From positions 1-5,493 of the forward strand of contig JAKAXF010000043.1 of NCBI GenBank assembly GCA_021816645.1: DNA of 5,493 nucleotides. The letters are read 5' to 3'. Positions 1 through 5,493 of the stretch are shown here, piece by piece; position 1 is the stretch's first letter, and each line of letters starts with the position of its first letter. The stretch comes from Microcaldota archaeon. Its GTDB lineage: Archaea; Micrarchaeota; Micrarchaeia; Micrarchaeales; Micrarchaeaceae. The notes under the pieces were generated by a model, which saw only the letters and a program-made list of their open reading frames with translations, searched no databases and was not told the DNA's origin. The translations under genes were made by a program, and so were the position numbers.

Positions 1-63
1 CCTTACTTGCAATTTATCTTCTTGTTGTTTCTTCTTTAACAAACATCAAAAGTAAAAGATAAG

Positions 64-89
64 ACGAGTGTTAAAATATCAACACTTGT
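64..89. other. Hairpin in repeat copy 1
   Basis: ACGAGTGTT (64-72) pairs with AACACTTGT (81-89) around the 8-base loop AAAATATC (73-80). Eight positions are Watson-Crick and one is G66 opposite T87, a G-U pair in RNA. Such palindromes between genes mark transcript 3' ends in mimiviruses, and hairpins at 3' ends have also been described for pithoviruses. The same role is possible here but is inference, since the upstream gene lies outside the window. Confidence 0.6.
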
Positions 90-124
90 TTCTTCTTTAA
101 CAAACATCAAAAGTAAAAGATAAG

Positions 125-150
125 ACAAGTGTTAAAATATCAACACTTGT
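125..150. terminator. Hairpin in repeat copy 2, possible transcript 3'-end signal
   Basis: ACAAGTGTT (125-133) is perfectly complementary to AACACTTGT (142-150) around the loop AAAATATC (134-141). The right arm runs straight into the T-rich start of repeat copy 3 (TTTCTTCTTTAAC). A strong stem followed by a pyrimidine-rich tract about 110 nt before the next start codon fits a termination or polyadenylation hairpin of a gene lying to the left. The structure is visible in the sequence; its role as a terminator is inferred. Confidence 0.4.
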
Positions 151-226
151 TTCTTCTTTAACTAACAACAACAAACATCAAAAGTATAAGAGTTGGATTT
201 TTTCTGGTAAAGCACACAAAAACATG

Positions 227-235
227 TAAATTGAT
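227..235 (+). promoter_or_regulatory. AATTGAT promoter-like motif upstream of the ankyrin gene
   Basis: TAAATTGAT lies 26 nt before the ATG at 262 in an AT-rich leader. TAAATTGA matches seven of the eight bases of the mimivirus early-promoter consensus AAAATTGA. The 7-mer AATTGAT also occurs before the other two genes in the window. In mimivirus the motif usually lies farther from the start codon, so the equivalence is inference. Confidence 0.4.
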
Positions 236-261
236 ACTAAACCATTTCTCCATCCAAGAAA

Positions 262-1431
262 ATGGAGTATGTAAACACACTGACGGTAGCTACCGACTGG
301 CTGTTAATTAATGGTCATTCACCGAGTGACGATTTGTCGAAGGTGGGTGACGATAAGTCACTATTGTTACTGTCGTCATTTACCGATTGCCCGATCAACG
401 TTAAAATGTTGCTTAGGAAGGGGGTTAATCCAGATGTGACCGATGAGGATGGATTTACACCATTGATGTTAGCTTGTTACACTGGGGCGACGAGTGTAGT
501 GCGAGAGTTACTGCGTGCCCAAGCTGACGTGACGATTGTTAATAAGTATAGAGATACGGCACTGACCATAGCAGTTAGGCGGAAGCGGAAGCAGATTGTA
601 ACACTGTTATTGAATCCCTCGAGATGTAGCCAGTCGCAGGGGTTGAGTCCAGTGCTAGTGGCTACTGCGTGTGGATACCGTAAGATACTGAAGAAGTTGA
701 TTAGGGCGAAGCTGGATTTAAATCAGCAGGATGAGTGTGGGCGAACACCGCTGATGTTAGCTATCGATAAGTCACATTCACTGTTGACGTTACTTCACTC
801 CGGCGCTGACCAAAATATTCGGGACATTGATGGTAATACTCCCTTGATGTTGGCGATTGCAATGAATAAGCCTAAAGTTGTTTGGGAGTTACTCCATCAC
901 CCCCTGACTGAGGTAGAGGGGTGGAATAGGGAGGGAATCACCCCATTGATATTAGCCACGCGGGTGGCGAACAGTGAGGTCATCAGGTACTTACTGGAGG
1001 CTGGTGCCAACCCGAACGCAACCAGTGTCACTGGCGAGACCCCGCTGATGTCTGCTGTCATCAGTGGCTATCCGCAAGTGGTGAGGTTACTGTTAGCGTA
1101 TGAGGCCGATCCTAACGTGCGGGAGAAGGCGGGAGATACGGCATTATCCCTAGCCATCAGAACGGGTAATGCTCAAATAGTGCACGAGGTGATGGTTGGA
1201 GATATTAACCCGTGTGTCTTACGCGCAACGCTCCTTGATGCTGTGACAAAGAAGAACCTGACTGCGATCATGACACTTCTGGGATACGTGACGTATCCGC
1301 AAGATGTTAATCAGTGTTTGAAGATGGAGAGTAGTCTCCTGATACGCACTTACTTGTATGCTTACTTGTTTGCTCGAAGAATAGAGGTGGGAGTTCGGAA
1401 TACAATTGATTCTCTTTTTTCTAAACATTAA
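262..1431 (+). CDS. Ankyrin-repeat protein
   Basis: This is a 389-residue protein built almost entirely of ankyrin repeats, which act as protein-binding scaffolds. TPLMLA-type helix starts recur near residues 66, 162, 193, 227 and 260. Weaker repeats lie around 30-60, 95-125, 127-157, 290-320 and 321-350. Typical second-helix and hairpin sequences (LLEAGANPNA near 244-253, LLHSGADQNI near 177-186) give about eight good repeats with a degenerate one at each end. The C-terminal 40 residues or so are not ankyrin and show no F-box or PRANC motif I can recognise. No signal peptide or clear membrane segment is visible. A basic run (RRKRK, 106-110) sits between helices. The start is the first ATG after the AATTGAT motif, in an AAAATGG context. 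Giant viruses carry large ankyrin families, often used to bind host proteins and ubiquitin ligases; the partner here cannot be read from the sequence. The fold is certain and the function open. Confidence 0.95.
   Translation: MEYVNTLTVATDWLLINGHSPSDDLSKVGDDKSLLLLSSFTDCPINVKMLLRKGVNPDVTDEDGFTPLMLACYTGATSVVRELLRAQADVTIVNKYRDTALTIAVRRKRKQIVTLLLNPSRCSQSQGLSPVLVATACGYRKILKKLIRAKLDLNQQDECGRTPLMLAIDKSHSLLTLLHSGADQNIRDIDGNTPLMLAIAMNKPKVVWELLHHPLTEVEGWNREGITPLILATRVANSEVIRYLLEAGANPNATSVTGETPLMSAVISGYPQVVRLLLAYEADPNVREKAGDTALSLAIRTGNAQIVHEVMVGDINPCVLRATLLDAVTKKNLTAIMTLLGYVTYPQDVNQCLKMESSLLIRTYLYAYLFARRIEVGVRNTIDSLFSKH
1404..1410 (+). promoter_or_regulatory. AATTGAT motif inside the end of the ankyrin gene
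   Basis: AATTGAT lies within codons 381-383 of the ankyrin gene and 28 nt before the NADAR start. That spacing is almost the same as the 26 nt seen ahead of the ankyrin gene. A T-rich run (TCTCTTTTTTC) follows. It could let the NADAR gene be transcribed on its own despite the 7-nt intergenic gap. It overlaps coding sequence, so chance is a real alternative. Confidence 0.3.
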
Positions 1432-1438
1432 GTGTTAA

Positions 1439-2080
1439 ATGGAAGTAGTAGTGAGTGTCGCTCCCCAAGATGGATGTGTGGAGGTAGAAGAAGGCCGTGA
1501 CGTTGCTGAGTACGTCAAGCAGATAATAAAAAGTGGACAGTCAGTGTGCGTTTATTGCGCAACGTCACCGGACTTCGCCCAGCTGGTGGTCACGTGCGCT
1601 ACCCATTGTCATCTCAATATGTTACACCCTACCATTCCATGGTTGGAGCCTTTCGACTTCTATGGCCGTGATTCCTGTCTGTCAAACTTTTCCGCTTATC
1701 GGGTTCGGTCTGCTCGCTGGGGAGTGACGTTTCCTAACGCTGAGGCTTACTTTCATGCGTTTAAATTGGGAGATACCCCAACTGCCCTTGAGCTTAAGCC
1801 GTACCTACGGGATGTCACGCCTAGCACTATCAAGTCAGTTGGTAGGCGGAGCTACCTCCGCCCCGACTGGGAGGAGGTTAAATACGATCGGATGGTGGAG
1901 ATCCTGCGGGATAAGGTAGCCTGTAACCCTGATGTTAAGCAGTTCCTGCTGGCGTTGGGCATTAGGCCAATATTTGAACATACTAGTAGAGATTGGGTGT
2001 GGGGCGATGGTGGAGACTCTCGGAGGGGTAGAAATCTACTGGGTAAGGCGTGGGCTGAGGTAAGAACTACCTTATGGTAA
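1439..2080 (+). CDS. NADAR-domain N-glycosidase (YbiA/RibX-like) with an N-terminal extension
   Basis: The 213-residue protein carries a full NADAR domain from about residue 70 to the end. Visible landmarks are FYG (74-76), SNF (82-84), the NAEAYFHAFK segment with Glu102 and Lys109 (family pattern E-x-x-F-x-x-x-K), LRPDWEEVK (140-148), Glu180, WVWGDGG (186-192) and GRNLLGKAWAEVR (197-209). NADAR enzymes cleave N-glycosidic bonds. Bacterial and plant members hydrolyse reactive riboflavin-pathway intermediates, and others remove ADP-ribose from guanine in DNA as antidotes to DarT-like toxins. Which substrate applies here cannot be told from sequence, but no riboflavin gene is nearby. Residues 1-70 are an extension with several cysteines and an alternating strand/helix look (VCVYCA near 36-41); I do not recognise it. 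The gene starts 7 nt after the ankyrin stop, so the two may share a transcript. The start is the first ATG and keeps the frame clear of the ankyrin gene. The protein is probably soluble, as no membrane segment is seen. Confidence 0.9.
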   Translation: MEVVVSVAPQDGCVEVEEGRDVAEYVKQIIKSGQSVCVYCATSPDFAQLVVTCATHCHLNMLHPTIPWLEPFDFYGRDSCLSNFSAYRVRSARWGVTFPNAEAYFHAFKLGDTPTALELKPYLRDVTPSTIKSVGRRSYLRPDWEEVKYDRMVEILRDKVACNPDVKQFLLALGIRPIFEHTSRDWVWGDGGDSRRGRNLLGKAWAEVRTTLW

Positions 2081-2130
2081 GTCCACATAAAACAGACAGA
2101 GGTCTTCCATCCTTTACGTAGTTTATAGGC

Positions 2131-2144
2131 GTCTCAATTGAGAC
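2131..2144. terminator. Perfect 14-bp palindrome after the NADAR gene
   Basis: GTCTCAATTGAGAC is a perfect palindrome 50 nt after the NADAR stop. It can fold as a 5-bp stem with an AATT loop. It is the only strong palindrome close behind the NADAR gene, so it could mark that transcript's 3' end in the manner of giant-virus hairpins. The stem is short and no long T-run follows directly, so a protein-binding site is an alternative. Confidence 0.4.
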
Positions 2145-2166
2145 ACTTTGACAGTTAATAATGATT

Positions 2167-2215
2167 AATTGATAAAGTAATTTGGTTATTTTATTATCAA
2201 TAACAATTGGATTTT
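2167..2215 (+). promoter_or_regulatory. Promoter-like region upstream of RPB1
   Basis: The spacer before RPB1 holds AATTGAT (2167-2173, 75 nt before the ATG) and ACAATTGGATTTT (2203-2215), both in very AT-rich sequence. AATTGAT is the same 7-mer seen before the other two genes. TTGGATTTT also occurs in the ankyrin leader (193-201). An 8-base inverted repeat, ATTGATAA (2168-2175) and TTATCAAT (2194-2201), frames the segment with 18 bases between the arms. The start site and timing class cannot be assigned from sequence alone. Confidence 0.35.
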
Positions 2216-2248
2216 GTTTTTGCGCGATCCTTTTTTATCATATTACAA

Positions 2249-5200
2249 ATGTCGCAGGTAACAAGCGCGATTAATAAAGCAATAAAGGGTGCAACCGCTA
2301 GTGAGATCAATGCCGCACGTGAGATAGCTAGGGTTCAACAGCAGGAGAGACAGTTAGTGGAGCAACTGCCTTCCATTCGTCCACTTACTGTCGCCATGAG
2401 CGTGCTGACCAGAGAGGATTTAGAGGGTACGAAGATTGCCGTCTGCGAGATCACTCGCGAGTCGATACCCAAACCGGAGTCCTTGGAAGTGCACGGCACA
2501 CTGATGGATCCAATGCTGGGCGCCACTAATAAGCGTCCGTGCGCAACGTGCTCACTGACGATAGATAAGTGCCCTAACCATTATGGTAAGATTCTTTTTA
2601 AGCGGACAGTGTGCAATAAGCTACAGCCCAATCCAGTGTACAACCCCCAGAATATTAAGGAGATTGTTTACTTACTGCAAATCATCTGCCGTCAGTGTGG
2701 CCACCTCATCCTGGGTGAGGACGCAATTAGATTGAATAAGTTCCGAGGTACGTTCGTTGACCGACTGCAGAATCTCGCTAAGGAATCGAAGGATAAAGTG
2801 TGCTATACATGTGGAGATAGCAATCCAGCTTACAGTGTCAGCAGGGGAGATAAGAACATGATCGTCTACCAATATCCCAAAAGTTCGCAACATACGGTGT
2901 ACCCACTGGAGGCTTATAACATCCTGTCATCTCTCGATGCTAAGGATGAGCGTCTACTCGGCTTCAGCAAGAATAAACCCCGAGACTATATCATGTTCGG
3001 AGTGATCGTCACTTCCTTCAATATTCGCCCCGTCCATTACCGAGATGGCATCCCTGAGCAGAATGACTTCACTGAGCACTACGTCCGTATCCTGAAGGCG
3101 AGCAACGCGATCAGAAACTATACGCCAAAGGAGAATTACGCTCCTGAGAAGATAGAGGCAGAGTATTTCAATCTGAGCAAGGCGCTCATGAATGCTCTCT
3201 GGGACATGCTAATTGGTGTCTCAGGCTCAACATCTCAATCCAAACAGGAGTCATACAGCAGTGTCATTAATAAGAAGGATGGTGTCTTCCGTCGAGATTT
3301 GATCGGTAAGAATGTAGATGCCTGTGCCCGTATGCCGATCGGACCCGGACCCTATCTGGGTGTGGACGAGATTGGCATCCCTAAGAAGATTAGGTCGGAG
3401 CTGACGGTTCGGGAACGCGTCTTCGATCACAATGTTAAGAAGCTGACTGAGCTATTGCGTCGGGGTGAAATCGTGCGCATCATTCGGCAGAGCTCCACAT
3501 ATGTCATCAATGATGTTAATAAGACCTTCGAGGAGTTGCAACCCGGAGATCAGGTAGACAGATGGCTCCAGAACGGTGATTACATTATCGCTAATCGCAA
3601 TCCATCCTTACATAAGCACTCTATCCGCGCCTTCCGAGCCAAGCTGAAGGAGGGTATAAACATTGACCTTCCGGAAGAGACCTTGCCGGGCTTCAACGGT
3701 GACTATGATGGTGATGAGGCTAATTTGCACATGCCTCAGCTCATTGAGGCTCGTGCCGAGATTCAGTCCCTAGCTACCCCAGATAAGGCAGTGCTCTCAG
3801 ATGCTAAGGGCGGTGTCATCGTCGCCAGTATTCAGGATACTTTATTGGGGATCTACCTTCTGACAGCTCCCAATATCTTCCTACCGAGGGACTTGTGGAT
3901 GGACGGCTACTCCCAGCTGATGGAGCGTGAGTATGACATTTCAGCCCTGTTCAAGAAGGCTGAGGAGTTTGGGTATAATCTTTACACGGGGAGAGGGATA
4001 TTCAGCGCCACTCTACCGCCAGACCTCTCCTTCCGAGCTAAGCTGGAGCCGGCTCAGGAGTGGGCTGAGCCTCGCACCAATGAGACGCTGACTAAGACAG
4101 AGAATTATCTATTCATTGATAATGGCCTGCTGATGTCCGGAGCCATTACCTCCAAGCACATTGGGGTGGGAGGTGTCTTGGGTATCTTCATGTACCAGAA
4201 GTACGGCGGTAAGAGATACATTCAATTCCTCGAGGATATTAGAGCCATCGCCAACTGGTTCTTGCAGGTACGAGGCTTTACTGTCAATGTGGAAGACATG
4301 ACGTCTATCTTCTCGCCCGATGCGGAAAAGAACAATAAGGAGCTACGTAAGATATTGGATCAGTCGTATCAGAAGGCATCTAAATTCTCTGACCCTAGAG
4401 ATAATCCCTATGATGAGCGCAAACGTCGAGAGAACTGGCTACTAGCCCTAAACAACGCAAAGAATCAAGCCATGTCCACTCTCAATATGCAGTATCGCGA
4501 TTCGAACATCAAGTCATTAGTCGAGTCTGGTACGAAAGGAAATGCCTCCACTTACGTTCAAATACATGGTATCCTCGGACCGCAGACAGTGAATGGGGAA
4601 CCACTACCTTACGGTATTGGCTCTGGCTCTGACGCCAGAGTTACACCCTTCTTCCCACCTGGAGTGGACAATCCCCGAGCTTACGGCTTCTGTGAGAGTA
4701 ACCTTGGCACGGGCTTGAGTGTCGTCGACTATCTCAATCACATGACCAATGCCGTGGCTGACGTAGCTCGAGGTAAGATAGGTGTCGGAGACTCTGGCTA
4801 CATTCAGACCAAGTTAGTGAAGTCCATGGAGGATGATGTGGCAGCCTTCGATGGTACACTCCGCGCCTCAATGAAAACTCTCATCCAATTCGTCACATAC
4901 GAGATTAATATTAACCCGAGCTGGTTGATAAAGGCGGTGGATAAGCGAGGTGCCTATTATTCATACATAGACATGCCTAACGTCGTTTTGAACCTGAATC
5001 TCAATCCGAAGTACCGTAATGAGAAGAAGCGTGTTCTCACCGATGAGGAGCGTCACAAGTTAACTAGCTTCGTGTTGGATAACAACATCGTGGAGCGCTT
5101 CAGTGTATTTCCCGATGTAGATAGGAGGGTGAGAGAAATCCACTATGATATACTTAACCGTCAACTGACTTCGTTAGAATTAGTTCCCACCGATGCTTAC

Positions 5201-5493
5201 TTGGACGAGCTACGGGAAGACATCGAAGATAAACTGAGGAAGGCTAGAGTGGAGCCGGGGGAGGCAGTTGGGCTACTGGTTGCCACCTCTACCGGTGAGG
5301 TCTCAACCCAGATCACTCTGAAGCTGAAGGGTTCCGTTGGAACCGGTTCCGCCCGCACTGTCTCCAACCAAGTTTCCAATATGAATACACTCCTTAACGC
5401 ACCTATCAATCCCCACGATCGCACTACCTATATCTACTTCACTGATCGTCCGACCAAACGGGAGGTGTTCAAGCGCCGTAAGCAATTTGAGGT
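2249..5493 (+). CDS. RPB1: DNA-directed RNA polymerase largest subunit (RPB1), 3' end cut off by the window
   Basis: One uninterrupted frame encodes the first 1081 residues of the largest subunit of a multisubunit RNA polymerase. Homologues without a CTD repeat tail run to about 1450, so the jaw and C-terminal clamp lie beyond the window. In order: clamp zinc site Cys98, Cys101, Cys108, His111 (CxxC-x6-CPxH); a second site Cys147, Cys150, Cys185, Cys188; switch segment GKNVDACAR (353-361); NRNPSLHK (449-456); the catalytic magnesium motif NGDYDGD with Asp485, Asp487 and Asp489, followed by EANLHMPQ; the funnel segment ESGTKG (759-764); bridge helix about 831-862; and trigger loop about 1016-1050. 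The bridge helix and trigger loop are strongly diverged (see findings). The active-site motif is a variant of the usual NADFDGDEMNLH. The start is the first ATG after an in-frame stop at 2201-2203 and gives about 40 residues ahead of the recognisable clamp. The protein would pair with RPB2 to form the viral transcriptase. The spacer carries a candidate promoter. Identity is certain; the lineage is not. Confidence 0.97.
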   Translation, partial: MSQVTSAINKAIKGATASEINAAREIARVQQQERQLVEQLPSIRPLTVAMSVLTREDLEGTKIAVCEITRESIPKPESLEVHGTLMDPMLGATNKRPCATCSLTIDKCPNHYGKILFKRTVCNKLQPNPVYNPQNIKEIVYLLQIICRQCGHLILGEDAIRLNKFRGTFVDRLQNLAKESKDKVCYTCGDSNPAYSVSRGDKNMIVYQYPKSSQHTVYPLEAYNILSSLDAKDERLLGFSKNKPRDYIMFGVIVTSFNIRPVHYRDGIPEQNDFTEHYVRILKASNAIRNYTPKENYAPEKIEAEYFNLSKALMNALWDMLIGVSGSTSQSKQESYSSVINKKDGVFRRDLIGKNVDACARMPIGPGPYLGVDEIGIPKKIRSELTVRERVFDHNVKKLTELLRRGEIVRIIRQSSTYVINDVNKTFEELQPGDQVDRWLQNGDYIIANRNPSLHKHSIRAFRAKLKEGINIDLPEETLPGFNGDYDGDEANLHMPQLIEARAEIQSLATPDKAVLSDAKGGVIVASIQDTLLGIYLLTAPNIFLPRDLWMDGYSQLMEREYDISALFKKAEEFGYNLYTGRGIFSATLPPDLSFRAKLEPAQEWAEPRTNETLTKTENYLFIDNGLLMSGAITSKHIGVGGVLGIFMYQKYGGKRYIQFLEDIRAIANWFLQVRGFTVNVEDMTSIFSPDAEKNNKELRKILDQSYQKASKFSDPRDNPYDERKRRENWLLALNNAKNQAMSTLNMQYRDSNIKSLVESGTKGNASTYVQIHGILGPQTVNGEPLPYGIGSGSDARVTPFFPPGVDNPRAYGFCESNLGTGLSVVDYLNHMTNAVADVARGKIGVGDSGYIQTKLVKSMEDDVAAFDGTLRASMKTLIQFVTYEININPSWLIKAVDKRGAYYSYIDMPNVVLNLNLNPKYRNEKKRVLTDEERHKLTSFVLDNNIVERFSVFPDVDRRVREIHYDILNRQLTSLELVPTDAYLDELREDIEDKLRKARVEPGEAVGLLVATSTGEVSTQITLKLKGSVGTGSARTVSNQVSNMNTLLNAPINPHDRTTYIYFTDRPTKREVFKRRKQFE

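Larger units (their letters stand above)
25..190. repeat. 61-bp tandem direct repeat, two full copies and a disrupted third
   Basis: Copy 1 is 25-85 and copy 2 is 86-146. They differ at a single base (G66 against A127). Copy 3 starts at 147 and matches for 16 bases to 162. It is then interrupted by a 10-base insert, TAACAACAAC (163-172), and resumes at 173-190 with one mismatch before similarity ends. Each full unit starts with a T-rich TTGTTTCTTCTTTAAC segment and ends with a hairpin-forming segment. The copies were aligned by eye. The near identity suggests recent duplication or homogenisation. The repeat lies in non-coding sequence ahead of the ankyrin gene, so it may be the duplicated 3' end of an upstream transcript or a regulatory array. 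Its function is not known. Confidence 0.93.

Noticed and set aside
25..190. CRISPR-like array
   Set aside because: The copies are directly adjacent with no unique spacers, and no cas gene is present.
1..261. End of an upstream gene
   Set aside because: No frame on either strand shows coding character or a recognisable protein; the stretch is AT-rich and repetitive.
1219..1428. Minus-strand open frame over the end of the ankyrin gene
   Set aside because: It lies wholly within a well-supported ankyrin gene on the other strand and its protein shows no recognisable motif.
1422..1438. Possible hairpin at the ankyrin-NADAR junction (AACA/TGTT arms)
   Set aside because: Only four bases pair, far weaker than the 9-bp stems in the repeats, so it is not called.
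1533..1727. Plus-strand open frame overlapping the NADAR gene
   Set aside because: It is an out-of-frame shadow of the NADAR coding sequence; the real frame carries all domain motifs.
4739..4834. A frameshift as the cause of the odd bridge helix
   Set aside because: Both alternative frames hit stop codons (TAG, TGA) within this stretch, and the motifs before and after are in the same frame.
5197..5485. Two minus-strand open frames near the window end
   Set aside because: Both fall inside the RPB1 trigger-loop region, where the + strand frame has clear polymerase homology on both sides.

Overview
The window reads as a piece of a large eukaryotic DNA virus genome, most likely Nucleocytoviricota (NCLDV) or a relative with its own transcription machinery. 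This is inferred from three things: an intronless gene for the largest subunit of a multisubunit RNA polymerase, dense same-strand packing with short AT-rich spacers and hairpins, and neighbouring ankyrin-repeat and NADAR-domain genes of kinds common in giant viruses. No marker in the window fixes the family. All three genes are on the + strand and use the standard code.

Layout: 1-261 is an AT-rich non-coding leader. It holds a 61-bp direct repeat in two near-identical copies plus a broken third, and each full copy carries a 9-bp-stem hairpin. An AATTGAT motif lies 26 nt before the first gene. 262-1431 encodes a 389-residue ankyrin-repeat protein. Seven bases later, 1439-2080 encodes a 213-residue NADAR-fold N-glycosidase. 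2081-2248 is an AT-rich spacer with a perfect 14-bp palindrome, a second inverted repeat and promoter-like motifs. From 2249 to the window end runs the first 1081 codons of RPB1, the RNA polymerase largest subunit. It is open at the 3' end and about three quarters of the usual length.

Working picture: the ankyrin and NADAR genes look like host-interaction or nucleotide/DNA-maintenance genes that may share a transcript, because there is no hairpin between them. RPB1 is set apart by a hairpin-bearing spacer. AATTGAT occurs upstream of all three starts and resembles the mimivirus early-promoter core.

The most unusual signal is in RPB1. The zinc-binding clamp, switch region, NRxPSLHK motif and metal-binding DxDxD are all intact. 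The bridge helix and trigger loop, normally among the most conserved parts of any cellular polymerase, are in frame and nearly length-conserved but have lost most signature residues, including the trigger-loop catalytic histidine.
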